From Candidatus Altimarinota bacterium (lineage in GTDB: Bacteria; Patescibacteriota; Gracilibacteria; JAUYGZ01), in the NCBI GenBank assembly GCA_029233985.1, contig JARGOK010000001.1, positions 929,096 to 993,095 on the forward strand: 64,000 nt of DNA. Reading direction: 5' to 3'. Of this stretch, positions 27,547-37,070 are shown piece by piece. Positions within the stretch are counted from its first letter, which is position 1; the number at the start of each line of letters is the position of its first letter. The notes below the pieces were generated by a model. That model saw only the letters and a list, made by a program, of their open reading frames with translations, made no database searches and was not told the DNA's origin. The translations under genes were made by a program, and so were the position numbers.

Positions 27547-28389
27547 ATGAAAATATTTTTGTTAGGCCAGAATGGTTATGTGGGAGGATGGATTCTTCGG
27601 CATTTTTCTGCTCTTGAGGGGGTGGAGGTTGTTCCTGTTCAAGTAGATGTAACGGATCGAAGTGCTGTTATTGAAGCTTTGAAAGATGCTCGAGATGCGG
27701 TGGTGATCAATGCCACGGGCAAGACGGGAAAACCGAATGTGGATTGGTGTGAGGATCATCGATTGGAGACGGCAAAGGTGAATGTTGATGGTGCTATTAA
27801 TGTGTGTGAGGTTGCGAGTGATCAGGGAAATTATGTGATTCAAGTCGGTTCGGGGTGTATCTTTACTGGTGATGATTCTTATCTGTTTACTGAAGATGAT
27901 GAGCCGAATTTTTTTGGATCGTATTATTCGCAAACAAAGGCAGTAGCGGAAAGTGCGCTCAAGGAAATTTCAAATGTGTGTGTCTTGCGAATTCGGATGC
28001 CGATAGAAGGTTCTGAAACCTCAAAAAACTTGCTGAATAAGCTCTTGAAGTATGAAAAAGTTATTAGTGTGCCGAATTCAGTGACAGTCATGGAGGATTT
28101 TATGCCTTTTATAGAGCGAGTGATCGAAAAACGAGTGGTGGGGTCACTGAACTCGGTAAATCTTGGGGTATATGAGCACAGAGATCTTTTGGAGTTGTAT
28201 CGAAAGATCGTTGATCCGCAACGTTCATTTGAGTATATCGGTTTGGATGAGTTTGAAGGAATGACGGTAGCAAAACGGTCGAATTGTGTGTTGTCTACGA
28301 AGAAATGTGAGGATCTCGGTATAGCAATGCCTCATTTTAAGGATTCTTTGCCACGTGTCCTCGAAGCTTATCGACAGCAAAAGGTATAA
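27547..28389 (+). CDS. NDP-4-keto-6-deoxyglucose 3,5-epimerase/4-reductase (plant NRS/ER-like) of the RmlD superfamily
   Basis: 280 residues. N-terminal Rossmann motif FLLGQNGYVGG. Catalytic YSQTKA (SDR Tyr-x3-Lys). The blocks NATGKTGKPNVDWCEDHRLE, GCIFTGDD, EDDEPNFFGSYYS and NVCVLRIRMPI follow the eukaryotic and giant-virus NRS/ER enzymes closely from memory. Those enzymes do both the RmlC and RmlD steps to make NDP-L-rhamnose in a single ~300-residue domain. An upstream in-frame extension to 27409 exists, but the Rossmann fold must start at MKIFLLG. No rmlB or rmlC is present in the window, consistent with a single-enzyme end step. rmlA lies 0.8 kb downstream. Confidence 0.83.
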   Translation: MKIFLLGQNGYVGGWILRHFSALEGVEVVPVQVDVTDRSAVIEALKDARDAVVINATGKTGKPNVDWCEDHRLETAKVNVDGAINVCEVASDQGNYVIQVGSGCIFTGDDSYLFTEDDEPNFFGSYYSQTKAVAESALKEISNVCVLRIRMPIEGSETSKNLLNKLLKYEKVISVPNSVTVMEDFMPFIERVIEKRVVGSLNSVNLGVYEHRDLLELYRKIVDPQRSFEYIGLDEFEGMTVAKRSNCVLSTKKCEDLGIAMPHFKDSLPRVLEAYRQQKV

Positions 28390-28443
28390 TATCCGTGTGA
28401 TGCTGGTTACGGTTTGATATGATGGATGAAATAACCCTTTGTT

Positions 28444-28977
28444 ATGGATTCTGAAAATCCTGTTCCAGAGACTCGATTGCCTGAATTAGCAAGAGTTCGT
28501 GTTATCCGGAAAAATGCGAGGTGTTTTCCACCTCATCTGAAAAAATCTGTAGAGTCTCATGATGAGAGTTTTGGGCAGTGGATTATTCGTGCACGAAGCC
28601 TGAGAGAAAAAGATCTCTTTGAGCAGCTCAGTACTAGAGAAAAGTCTCTTCTTGAACAGCTTTTGAGAAAAATTCAGCATGAACTGAGTAAAAAAAATGG
28701 GTATAAGTCTTTATCTTCAATAGAACGTCAGGAATACATGGAAGAAGCTCTTGTTTTGACGGATCCTAATGTTTCTAAAGAAAAAAAGCTGTTTGAAGTG
28801 TTTACTGAAAGCCAGGTTGCTCGTATTCGTAGTGTTGTCTATGGGGTATTGGAGAGAAGAGCTGCTTCTCGTGAGAAGTATACAACGACCTTGCTACAAA
28901 AGATTTCTCAGGATATTCGGATTGAATTAGAAAAGGTGAAAGGGGTGTTTGATGTGATTATGGACGAGGTGTGTTAG
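28444..28977 (+). CDS. Hypothetical helical protein, 177 residues
   Basis: Highly charged, apparently all-helical, with no signal peptide or membrane segment. Repeating Glu/Lys/Arg heptads (LREKDLFEQLSTREKSLLEQLLRKIQHELSKK) suggest a coiled coil at about residues 55-90. A second helical block follows (ESQVARIRSVVYGVLERRAA). I recognise no family. It has a TATGAT box at 28418-28423 and an ATG in a T-rich context. It sits between two rhamnose-pathway genes but nothing links it to sugar metabolism. Confidence 0.7.
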   Translation: MDSENPVPETRLPELARVRVIRKNARCFPPHLKKSVESHDESFGQWIIRARSLREKDLFEQLSTREKSLLEQLLRKIQHELSKKNGYKSLSSIERQEYMEEALVLTDPNVSKEKKLFEVFTESQVARIRSVVYGVLERRAASREKYTTTLLQKISQDIRIELEKVKGVFDVIMDEVC

Positions 28978-28987
28978 GAGAGAATAG

Positions 28988-29096
28988 TGGTATAAAGACC
29001 CCTCATCTCTTTGAAAAGGGGAATAAAACAGCGAATACGTACTATTGTCATTATGACGTTGCGACTGCTTGCAGGATGCTTTACTCGCAATGACAT
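28988..29096. repeat. Composite intergenic repeat, second copy
   Basis: GACCCCTCATCTCTTTGAAA then AGGGGAA, about 25 bases, then GTCATTATGACGTTGCGAC and, inverted, CTCGCAATGACA at 29085-29096. It is the same two-part order as at 10677-10780. No gene is seen in 28978-29157. Confidence 0.55.
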
Positions 29097-29157
29097 GTGT
29101 TTATTATAGTTTTTTGTGCTTCTATTTGTTATTCTAGGGGCTGTTTTACGTTTGTTT

Positions 29158-29877
29158 ATGAAAGGAATAATACTAGCAGGAGGGACAGGCTCACGCTTGT
29201 TTCCAATCACAAAAGTGACGAGTAAGCAGCTTTTGCCGATCTACAATAAGCCGATGATTTATTACCCCTTGGAGACCCTTTTAAAGGCGGGTATAACGGA
29301 TATTCTGATTATTGTTGCGCCGGAGCATGCTGGAGATTTTGTGAACTTGTTGGGTTCTGGAAAGGATTTTGGTGCGAGGTTTTTTTATGAAGTTCAAGAT
29401 AAGCCAGAAGGTTTGGCGCAGGCTTTTATGTTAGGAGAAGGATTTATTGAGGATGATCATGTGACGATGATTTTGGGAGATAATATTTTTGAGGATGATT
29501 TTTCTGAAGCGATTCAGACTTTTGAGTCGGGTGCACGGATTTTTGCTAAACAGGTAGAGGATCCGCATCGGTTTGGAGTGGTCCATTTTAGTGAGGATAT
29601 GGTTGCAGAGAAAATTGAAGAAAAACCTGAGCACCCAGAGAGTGATTATGCGGTGACGGGATTATATATTTATGATTCTTCTGTTGTGGAAAAAGCCAAG
29701 GCACTGAAGCCTTCGGCTCGAGGAGAATATGAGATTACTGATTTGAATCGGCTGTATTTGGATGATGGGACTTTGGATGTGGCGATGGTAGAAGGCGCGT
29801 GGTTGGATACGGGGACTTTTGAGAGTATGTATGAGGCGACAGAGTTTGTGAGGAGTCGGGAGTTAGGAATTGGGTAG
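29158..29877 (+). CDS. rmlA: Glucose-1-phosphate thymidylyltransferase
   Basis: 239 residues. The nucleotidyltransferase signature [20 protein letters not shown] starts at residue 1, which fixes the start over an upstream in-frame extension. Other family blocks: [31 protein letters not shown] (metal/nucleotide site), [37 protein letters not shown], and [12 protein letters not shown]. It makes dTDP-glucose from dTTP and glucose-1-phosphate, the first step to dTDP-rhamnose. It is the short-chain form: the family ends near 290 residues, so the C-terminal helical regulatory segment is shortened. It belongs to the polysaccharide region with the NRS/ER-like gene. Confidence 0.95.
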   Translation: MKGIILAGGTGSRLFPITKVTSKQLLPIYNKPMIYYPLETLLKAGITDILIIVAPEHAGDFVNLLGSGKDFGARFFYEVQDKPEGLAQAFMLGEGFIEDDHVTMILGDNIFEDDFSEAIQTFESGARIFAKQVEDPHRFGVVHFSEDMVAEKIEEKPEHPESDYAVTGLYIYDSSVVEKAKALKPSARGEYEITDLNRLYLDDGTLDVAMVEGAWLDTGTFESMYEATEFVRSRELGIG

Positions 29878-29898
29878 CAGGACAGTGGGGTAGTGTTT

Positions 29899-29935
29899 TG
29901 TCATTCAGAGAGATGAATAACCTCGTGGTGGATTG
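29899..29935 (+). repeat. GTCATTCAGAGAG..CTCGTGG dispersed repeat
   Basis: Degenerate copy of the GTCATTCTGAG-type element in the 121-base gap between rmlA and a glycosyltransferase gene. It matches the partial copy at 6955-6990. Confidence 0.45.
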
Positions 29936-29998
29936 GTGGAAAGTACGTGGTGTTGGAATACAGATGACAATGATTAATGTGATCTCACTGATTTTTTT

Positions 29999-30757
29999 AT
30001 GATTGGAGTTGTGATTGTGACGTATCGGTCGGAAGCTTATATAGAGATGTGTTTAAGGTCGCTTTTTCGTGAATTGCAAAGTGTGGGAGAGGATTATTCC
30101 CTTTTCTTAATAGATAATGCGAGTTCTGATCGAGCGGTGAATATAGCTCGAGAGGTTTTTGAACCGATTCATGTTCTTGAAAATGACAAGAATCTAGGGT
30201 TTGCGAAAGCAGCGAATCAAGGAATACGTAAATGTTTAGATGTTGGTTGTACGGAAGTGTTGTTGATGAATCCAGATACGGAGATGGAGAAGAAGAGCCT
30301 TGAAAAACTCATTAGCAGAATTCGTGATTGTGACGAGAATAAAAATGGAAGGGGGATTGGTATTGTTCAGCCGTTGATTACTCTTATGTCGGATCCAAAT
30401 GTGGTCAACACGTCAGGAAATGTGGATAGAGGATTGGGATTTGTTTCGGTTGGTGGGTATGGAAAGAGTGTTGATGAGGTGAAGAAGAAAGAACAAGAGA
30501 GTGGAGGTAGGATTTCATATGCATCGGGGGCTTGTATGATGGTGAAAAAAGAAGTCTTTGAAGAAGTGGGATTGTTTGACGAGCGTTTCTTTTTGTATTT
30601 CGAAGATACAGAGTTTTCGCAGAGAGTATGCAAAGCAGAGTGGAAAATCGTATTGGTTGCTGATGCTTTGGTGAGACATGATTATCGGGTAGTGAGTTCT
30701 TATGGGAAAATTTGGAATGTACTGAAGAGCTGGTGGAAGTATGTTTTACTTCGGTAA
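29999..30757 (+). CDS. Family 2 glycosyltransferase (rhamnosyltransferase-like)
   Basis: 252 residues, GT-A fold. VVIVTYRSEAYIEMCLRSL at the start, LIDNASSDRAV (nucleotide-binding Asp), NLGFAKAANQGIR, LLMNPDTEM (DxD-like metal site), the acceptor loop GACMMVKKEVFEEVGLFDERFFLYFEDTEFSQRV, and a final HDYR motif. This is the WbbL/RfbF-like pattern common in O-antigen and rhamnan synthesis. Its neighbour rmlA makes the donor precursor, so a rhamnose or related deoxysugar donor is plausible but not shown. No transmembrane segment. Confidence 0.9.
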   Translation: MIGVVIVTYRSEAYIEMCLRSLFRELQSVGEDYSLFLIDNASSDRAVNIAREVFEPIHVLENDKNLGFAKAANQGIRKCLDVGCTEVLLMNPDTEMEKKSLEKLISRIRDCDENKNGRGIGIVQPLITLMSDPNVVNTSGNVDRGLGFVSVGGYGKSVDEVKKKEQESGGRISYASGACMMVKKEVFEEVGLFDERFFLYFEDTEFSQRVCKAEWKIVLVADALVRHDYRVVSSYGKIWNVLKSWWKYVLLR

Positions 30758-30784
30758 TTTCTGTCCCTTCCTCCTTAATTCTGC

Positions 30785-30811
30785 TATAATGGTATGATTA
30801 ATACCATTTTT
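30785..30811 (+). promoter_or_regulatory. TATAAT box and short start-site hairpin
   Basis: TATAAT at 30785-30790, then AATGGTAT/ATACCATT arms with a 5-base loop and four Ts just before the ATG at 30813. No convincing -35. The hairpin overlaps the ribosome landing region and could modulate translation, or end upstream transcripts. Confidence 0.4.
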
Positions 30812-30812
30812 T

Positions 30813-33800
30813 ATGCATATTTTTCGTCGCTTTCTCGTCGCTCCATTCATGATTATGGTCTTGGTGGCTGTGCATGTCTTAGCTGGTTTGCCAGGCGGTT
30901 TTTTTCAAGGGCAGGTGGTGAATGCACCGGTGAGACTACAAAAAAAACTGTCTTCTGCGGGTGTTATGCCTCTTGGATCGTTTGAAGAAGATACGGCATC
31001 AGGTTTTTTTTGGAAGCCATCTTCTCGAAAGCTTTTGAAACTGAATATACAAGCAAATCCACTTGGAAATGGATCTGATCGGATAACCATGATTCAAGAT
31101 CAGGGGACTGAACACCTGGCATATTCTGCTACACCGAATCAATCATCTGCACACCCGTATCGAGCGGATGAAATATTGCTTTATGATGTCAATAAAGGGG
31201 CTCCTTTTCCTTTGAATGACCCATTAACTGGTCCTGTGGTGAATGCTTCACGAGTGCAGTATATGCAAAAAGTGATTGCTCAAAACCCTGTGATGGGACC
31301 GAATGGACGAGGTGTTTATGATTCTTCTCATCCTGTTCAATCTGTACCTGCTTTTGACTCAAAGCTTGGAGGTTCAACTTCTCTTCCGCCCAACAATATT
31401 TGGAAAATTGTAAACCATGGACTTTTTCTATGGGGGATTTTTCATGGGCTCAATACAAATGGGGGGACGATTTATGAAGAGCGTTTTGGGGGGAGTGGAA
31501 ATCAGTGTGGTATTGCTGCATCGACTGATTTTCTTACTCACTCTTCTCAAGCTTCGGAACGTTTTCCTTGTGACCTCAATGGATTCGCCTTTTTTCCTCA
31601 AAATTTTGGACGACAGTTTTTGAATTTGCCATCTGGTTTTGGTTTGACTGTCGCTGGGCAGCAAGTTCAAGCTGGAGATGCTGTGGCTCCGATCGCTTTT
31701 CGGCATCCAGAGATTCGATACTTCACCTTTAATGGGCTTTTAGCTGGAACTGATGTCTTGAAATCATTTGTGGGAAATGCAGGCATGGCTGCTATTGAAT
31801 TTGTGTTTGGGTCTTTTGTAAAGGTAGCAGAAAGTGCGAATTTCTTTTATGGAGATCTTGTCTTTGATCAAACGGTAAATCGTGCTCCACATGTGTATAG
31901 TTTTTTTGATACCGTAACCAATCAAGCTGTCTTGAGGATGAGTAATAATAGTCAGGCTTTGCAGGATATTGCTCGTGTTGATCTCACTACGGAAATTTCT
32001 AACAATCAGTTGTCGCCTCAGGATGCTTCGAAGCTTTTCAAGCTAGATCTGCATAATAATCTCCTTGCTTATTATCAGCAAGATCCTGATTATGTGAGTG
32101 ATCCTCAGAATTCATTGAGTAAAAATTTTGATCAAAAAATATACGTCTGCGATGCGTCTCTTGAGCTGACGAACGACCCTGCAGGGAGTCCTTTGACTGG
32201 TGATGCATTTTCTTGTGGTCATCTTGGTGTTGGACGATCAATACAACTGAGTACTTTTGGTGGACCAGTTACGGCTATGAAAATCGTAACGAATGGTACT
32301 GCTCCAGTTCAGGGTGGCAAGACACATGAGCTTATCTTTGCTACTGATCGTCTGGTGGGAAAATGGACCATTGTTCAAGATCGCTCCTTAAACACCTATT
32401 CGGTGTCTTCGTTTGAAATTCTTGATTCTCTTGATGAGAATCGTCGAAACAATGTTTATACCTTTAATCAACCAGATGATCCTGTTTTCAATACGAATCC
32501 ATTTTTGGATCGATTTGAAATTTTTGACCTGGAATTTTCTGAAGACCTGAATGATGCCAATTCACTCTTTATTCGTGATTTTTATGCATACGATGAAGTT
32601 GATCGATCGCAATTTGCTGAAGAAGATGATCGAGTGAATCGTTATGAGCGACGGCGATCAACTTTTGGTCAGATTCAACTGGCAGTTTTGCCTACTACTC
32701 AACAAGGAAATGTGAGTATGAGCATAGATGTTATGAATGGAGCTGAGCTGTATTTTCGAGAAGTGGGAGCTGCTCAGTTCATTAAACTGAAAGATATTTC
32801 TGGTATTGGTCGTCAAACTCACCTTCTTCCATCAATTCCTGCTGGGGTTGCTGTTGAGATTGTCCTTCAGTCTCCAGCTGGAGTAAATACTCTTGTTCAT
32901 CGAGATGTCTCTGTGACTTTTCAAAACCAAGCAAATATTGTTTTGCCAGGTCAGTCTCCTACGCTTGAATTGTTTTTGGATGACACCTTGCAAACTCCCT
33001 TGGTAAACTCTCAACAGTTTCCTGAGTCTTTGACGATTCCGGTTCCTTTTGAGTTTTTTATCAAAACTGATGATCCTCAAAATGAAGTGGTGACTCTTTC
33101 TGAAAAGACGCCAAATTCATTTGGTGTGCTCACATCGACACCAGCAGTGAGTACAACAGGGAAGTATGTGTTGGTGCCATCTGTGCAGGGTGCTGACACG
33201 GTGGTCATTTCGGCGACTGATGCATCTGGAAATGTAGCCGAAATTATTTTTTATTATGATGTCAATAATCATCAGTCGGTGATCCAAGTCGAAGACCGAC
33301 GTGCTCCTGGAGTGGCAGTTGGACCAGTTCAAATAGATGAGGGTCAAGAACTCGTTTTAGATATTATGACTGCTGATCAAGATGGTGACCCATTGCTTTT
33401 GACACTTCAAACTATCGTTCCTACCCCACCAGTGAATGTGCCATTTTTGAATCCAGCTTTTCGAAATGCTGTTTCAGGAGGGCCTTCTTCTCTTGCGACT
33501 GATTTTCGATGGACTCCAGCGGTTGGTGATCGAGGAGTTTATGATTTCACATTTCGTATCGACGATGGCTTTGGTGGGTTTATGGATGCAATTGTAACCG
33601 TAACGGTTGGTCTTTCATCAGCTCAAAACTCTTCACCAGTGATTCAGTTTCAAGATCAGAATGGAAATATTTTGAACTTTCCGGTGAATGCAAATGTGGG
33701 AGATACGATTTCTTTTACGGCTTTTGTTTCAGACTCAGATAATGACCCCTTGTCCCTTACTGAATTTAACAATTTGTCACCAGGCCAATTACAACGGACG

Positions 33801-35891
33801 CAAGTGGCTCCAGACCAGATAGATTATCGTTTTGTGGCATCTCTTCCTGGCACCTTTACTGTTGATATTTCAGCTGATGACAATCGTGGTGGTGTGACGC
33901 AAGAAGTGGCGGCCTTTCTTATTGGAAATGCTGTGTCGAATCAAGCTCCAGAGATAAAGGCGTTTGACTTGTCGAATGTTGAAATCACGGCTCCTGTGCA
34001 AGTGCGGATAGGAGATACTGCACAGTTCGTATTGAAGGCGACTGATGCAAATAATGACCCGGTCGTTCTTTCGGAAGTAGGGACACTTCTTGGTGGACAA
34101 TTCCAAGTATCTCAAACAGCTGGGCAAGCGACGTATCTTTTTACTCCTGATGTGAGTCAGATTGGAAACTCTGTGTCGTCACAATTTCAAGTTGTTGATG
34201 ATAAGGGAGCATCTAGTACTGTCTCTGTGCAATTGGAAGTTATTGTGGCAGGATCTGCTCCAGTGGATCAAGATCCAGTAATAGAATTTCAAAACGCTGC
34301 TGGTCAGACAGTCCAAGATGTGGAAATTGAAGCAGGAAATCTCTTGGCTCTTCAAGTCAATGGAAGCGATCCTGATGCGCAAGATATGGTTGATCTGACT
34401 TTGGTGAATAATGGGACACCACTTTCAAATCCTGCTTTGGTGACTCTTCCAAGTGGGCTTGCAAACCCTGCAACAGGGAAGATCGTGTGGTCTCCAGGTT
34501 TATCTGAAGTAAATGCTACTCCTTATGAAATAACTCTTAAAGCGGTTTCTGGAGCGAAAGAATTTGAAACGGTTGTGAAAATCACTGTTCTTCCTCCATT
34601 TACTGGTGGTGGCGTTGTTGTTCCTGGTCAAAATGGGAATAGTGCGCCAGTGATCAGCTTTGAAAGTGAAGGAGATATAAATATTACCCAGTCTTTTACA
34701 CTTCCAGCTAATCAAATCCTTAAAGTGAATGTTGTTGGAACTGATGCTGATCTTGCTGATCGTGTTAATCTTCAGTTTTCTAATACAAGTATTGTTGTTG
34801 GTTCAGATATTGATCGACCCGTTTTTACCATGAATAATGCTCCTCTTAATCCACGGCGTGGTTTGATTTCATGGAATCCAAATGGACGGGTTTCTGTAGG
34901 GGATACCTTTGTGATCCAGTTTGTTGCTACTGATGATAATGGCGGGACGTCTTCAGCTGATTTGAATATTGAAATTGGTGAAGCAATAGTTGCTCCGATT
35001 GGTCCTGTCCCTTCTCGAAGTGGCGGAGGTGGAGGTGGTGGTGGTGGAGGCTTTAGTAGCGGGTTTCCGACACAAATTTCAGGAGCTGGAGAGGGAGCGA
35101 ACCCAGAAAAGGATCCAATCATTGTGAATATCTCGTATAATGCTTCGCGTGCTCTGGTACATAATGATTTTGACGGACTCTTTACCCATATTCGAGAACT
35201 CAAGTGGCTTCGCAGTGATGATCGTAGAGCATATTGGTTCCGGCCGATTTTGGCTTTGGTTGATATTGCTTCTAGCTTTGATACTTCGAAGAAAGCCGGC
35301 GACATGGCTCTTTATAAGGAGTTTATGAAGCCTATTGGATATTTAGTTGGTTTTGGTGATTCTTTGAAAGAGTGTTTGAGTGATGGGTTTTGTCGCTCGC
35401 GTCGTAAAACTCAGCAAAGTCCGCTTTCACGAGCTGAAATGGGGGCTTTGATTCTTCGATTGAATGATGTGGATGAAGACAGTTTGTCTCAAATTACTCC
35501 TCCACCTTTTCCAGATATTCCACTTGATGTGTGGTTTAACCCTATTGTAGGAGAAGCGAAGCGCCTTGAGCTGATGACAGGTCATGAAGATGGCTTTTTC
35601 AGAGCGGTAGATTCGATTAATTACGCTGAGATTGCTCAGGTGATCTGGAATGTCTGGACGAATAAGCTCCCAGTCTATGAAGTGAAATTTAAAAATATAC
35701 GGGATATTACAAAGGTTGAAAAAACTTCTGAACAAGGTCTCCCTGATGGACGATCACGAGCATGTTATGAAAAATCACTGGATGCTGGACTTGTATGGCG
35801 AACTACAAAGGAGAACCCTGGAGCACTCGGATTGACGGTGAGTGGGGAGGTGATGGAGTTGGGAGAGGAGTACTGTGTTACTTACGAATAA
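30813..35891 (+). CDS. Giant exported cadherin-like (dystroglycan-type) repeat protein with C-terminal SLH
   Basis: 1692 residues. Signal peptide/anchor at 1-27 (FLVAPFMIMVLVAVHVLAG). Residues ~30-640 form a large domain of unknown type with Cys in NQCGIAAS, RFPCDLNG, YVCDASL and SCGHLG. From ~780 to ~1390 there are about five cadherin-like repeats with the marks DQDGDPLLLTL, FRWTPAVGDRGVYDFTFRIDD and SDSDNDPLSLTE. Then a Gly run (SRSGGGGGGGGGG, ~1402-1414). Near the C-terminus is one clear SLH motif (FPDIPLDVWFNPIVGEAKRL..GHEDGFFRAVDSINYAE) and a degenerate one before it (LSRAEMGALILRL). Probably a long surface fibre or adhesin. It interrupts the polysaccharide genes. Confidence 0.88.
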   Translation: MHIFRRFLVAPFMIMVLVAVHVLAGLPGGFFQGQVVNAPVRLQKKLSSAGVMPLGSFEEDTASGFFWKPSSRKLLKLNIQANPLGNGSDRITMIQDQGTEHLAYSATPNQSSAHPYRADEILLYDVNKGAPFPLNDPLTGPVVNASRVQYMQKVIAQNPVMGPNGRGVYDSSHPVQSVPAFDSKLGGSTSLPPNNIWKIVNHGLFLWGIFHGLNTNGGTIYEERFGGSGNQCGIAASTDFLTHSSQASERFPCDLNGFAFFPQNFGRQFLNLPSGFGLTVAGQQVQAGDAVAPIAFRHPEIRYFTFNGLLAGTDVLKSFVGNAGMAAIEFVFGSFVKVAESANFFYGDLVFDQTVNRAPHVYSFFDTVTNQAVLRMSNNSQALQDIARVDLTTEISNNQLSPQDASKLFKLDLHNNLLAYYQQDPDYVSDPQNSLSKNFDQKIYVCDASLELTNDPAGSPLTGDAFSCGHLGVGRSIQLSTFGGPVTAMKIVTNGTAPVQGGKTHELIFATDRLVGKWTIVQDRSLNTYSVSSFEILDSLDENRRNNVYTFNQPDDPVFNTNPFLDRFEIFDLEFSEDLNDANSLFIRDFYAYDEVDRSQFAEEDDRVNRYERRRSTFGQIQLAVLPTTQQGNVSMSIDVMNGAELYFREVGAAQFIKLKDISGIGRQTHLLPSIPAGVAVEIVLQSPAGVNTLVHRDVSVTFQNQANIVLPGQSPTLELFLDDTLQTPLVNSQQFPESLTIPVPFEFFIKTDDPQNEVVTLSEKTPNSFGVLTSTPAVSTTGKYVLVPSVQGADTVVISATDASGNVAEIIFYYDVNNHQSVIQVEDRRAPGVAVGPVQIDEGQELVLDIMTADQDGDPLLLTLQTIVPTPPVNVPFLNPAFRNAVSGGPSSLATDFRWTPAVGDRGVYDFTFRIDDGFGGFMDAIVTVTVGLSSAQNSSPVIQFQDQNGNILNFPVNANVGDTISFTAFVSDSDNDPLSLTEFNNLSPGQLQRTQVAPDQIDYRFVASLPGTFTVDISADDNRGGVTQEVAAFLIGNAVSNQAPEIKAFDLSNVEITAPVQVRIGDTAQFVLKATDANNDPVVLSEVGTLLGGQFQVSQTAGQATYLFTPDVSQIGNSVSSQFQVVDDKGASSTVSVQLEVIVAGSAPVDQDPVIEFQNAAGQTVQDVEIEAGNLLALQVNGSDPDAQDMVDLTLVNNGTPLSNPALVTLPSGLANPATGKIVWSPGLSEVNATPYEITLKAVSGAKEFETVVKITVLPPFTGGGVVVPGQNGNSAPVISFESEGDINITQSFTLPANQILKVNVVGTDADLADRVNLQFSNTSIVVGSDIDRPVFTMNNAPLNPRRGLISWNPNGRVSVGDTFVIQFVATDDNGGTSSADLNIEIGEAIVAPIGPVPSRSGGGGGGGGGGFSSGFPTQISGAGEGANPEKDPIIVNISYNASRALVHNDFDGLFTHIRELKWLRSDDRRAYWFRPILALVDIASSFDTSKKAGDMALYKEFMKPIGYLVGFGDSLKECLSDGFCRSRRKTQQSPLSRAEMGALILRLNDVDEDSLSQITPPPFPDIPLDVWFNPIVGEAKRLELMTGHEDGFFRAVDSINYAEIAQVIWNVWTNKLPVYEVKFKNIRDITKVEKTSEQGLPDGRSRACYEKSLDAGLVWRTTKENPGALGLTVSGEVMELGEEYCVTYE

Positions 35892-35918
35892 CTTACCCAT
35901 TCGAATATTAGTATCGGA

Positions 35919-37070
35919 TTACTCCATGACTGATGATTTTCTTTCCAATACAATCTCTTTAAAATACTCCCAATAGGTGGTGAAAAAGGACTTTTGGTTT
36001 TTCCAGTAATTCCACCATGAGATTTTTTGATGTTTCATGACTTTTCGGCGTTTCTTCCATATGGTTGGAGCGCTTTTTAGAGTTTCGTAGCGAGAAAGGA
36101 TGAAGATCTTTGTGATGGTCCAGCGGAGTGTGATGAGGCTGATCAGGATTACACTGATGTCTCGAAAAAGGATCCATGGGAGATTGAGAATGATGACAGG
36201 CCAAGGGGTATTGTGTAGATAGGCCCAGAGTTGATTCCGTTGGGATCGGATACGATAGCTCGTGTCTTTTATTTTTCCGATAGAGGCGTTAATCTTGTGG
36301 TAGACCTTTGATGTCGGGCAAAAAACGGTTTTCCATCCACTGGTGATGGCTCTCAGGCTGAGGTCGCTGTCTTCGTAATTCAGAAAAAAATCGTCGTCGA
36401 GGAGACCGATTTGGGTGAGCATTGGTGCGGAATAAAGGGCGGCACCGGCACAGGCTCCGAAAGTAGTTTGGAATTGGGAGTTTTGAGTTTTGAGTATGGA
36501 GTATTTTTCTGGTTGTTGATTGCGAGCACGAGGGATAGTGTCTCCTGTGGTGAGGAGGTCGTGACCGATATTGTCGAGTTTGTTGTGATCGTAATAATTG
36601 ATCATCATGGTGGAGACGATACCAGGGTTGGGGATATTGGAGTCTTTGGGAAAGGTGAAGTCTTGCGTTGAAATAATGTTCGTGAGGAAGTTGGGGTCTA
36701 CGGTGGTGTCGTTGTTGAGCAGGAAAATCCAGTCAGCTCCGTCTGATAGAGCTTTTTTGATGCCTACGTTGTTTCCACCAGCGAAGCCGAGATTGGAATT
36801 GTTTTCGGTGACATGGATAACAGTAGGAAAGGTGTTGGTGATTTTTTTTGAGTTTATGTAGTCTTTGATTTTTTGAGCTTCGTTGTTGTCAGACGCATTG
36901 TCAATAATCATTATGGAGTAGTTGGGGTAGCTGTTTTTTAAAACAGAGTCGACACATTGCTGGGTGTCTTCGAGACCGTTCCAGTTGAGGATTATTATCG
37001 CTATGTGAGGAGATGATGGCAACGTAAAATGTGAAATGTAAAAGGCGAAATAAAGGTGCTCTGGTTCCAT
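35919..37070 (-). CDS. Family 2 glycosyltransferase (WbbL-like)
   Basis: 383 residues from the ATG at 37070. The frame stays open to 37172, but that part is encoded by two intergenic repeat elements and is unlikely to be real protein. Translation might even start at a TTG just before PSSPHIAIIILNWNG, where the family begins. GT-A blocks: IIILNWNGLEDTQQCVDSVL, IIDNASDN, NLGFAGGNNVGIKKAL, FLLNNDTTVDPNF, GACAGAALYSAPMLTQIGLLDDDFFLNYEDSDLSLRA. The C-terminal part has one or two hydrophobic helices (WPVIILNLPWILFRDISVILI). Only minus-strand gene in the polysaccharide cluster. Confidence 0.9.
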   Translation of the reverse strand: MEPEHLYFAFYISHFTLPSSPHIAIIILNWNGLEDTQQCVDSVLKNSYPNYSIMIIDNASDNNEAQKIKDYINSKKITNTFPTVIHVTENNSNLGFAGGNNVGIKKALSDGADWIFLLNNDTTVDPNFLTNIISTQDFTFPKDSNIPNPGIVSTMMINYYDHNKLDNIGHDLLTTGDTIPRARNQQPEKYSILKTQNSQFQTTFGACAGAALYSAPMLTQIGLLDDDFFLNYEDSDLSLRAITSGWKTVFCPTSKVYHKINASIGKIKDTSYRIRSQRNQLWAYLHNTPWPVIILNLPWILFRDISVILISLITLRWTITKIFILSRYETLKSAPTIWKKRRKVMKHQKISWWNYWKNQKSFFTTYWEYFKEIVLERKSSVME

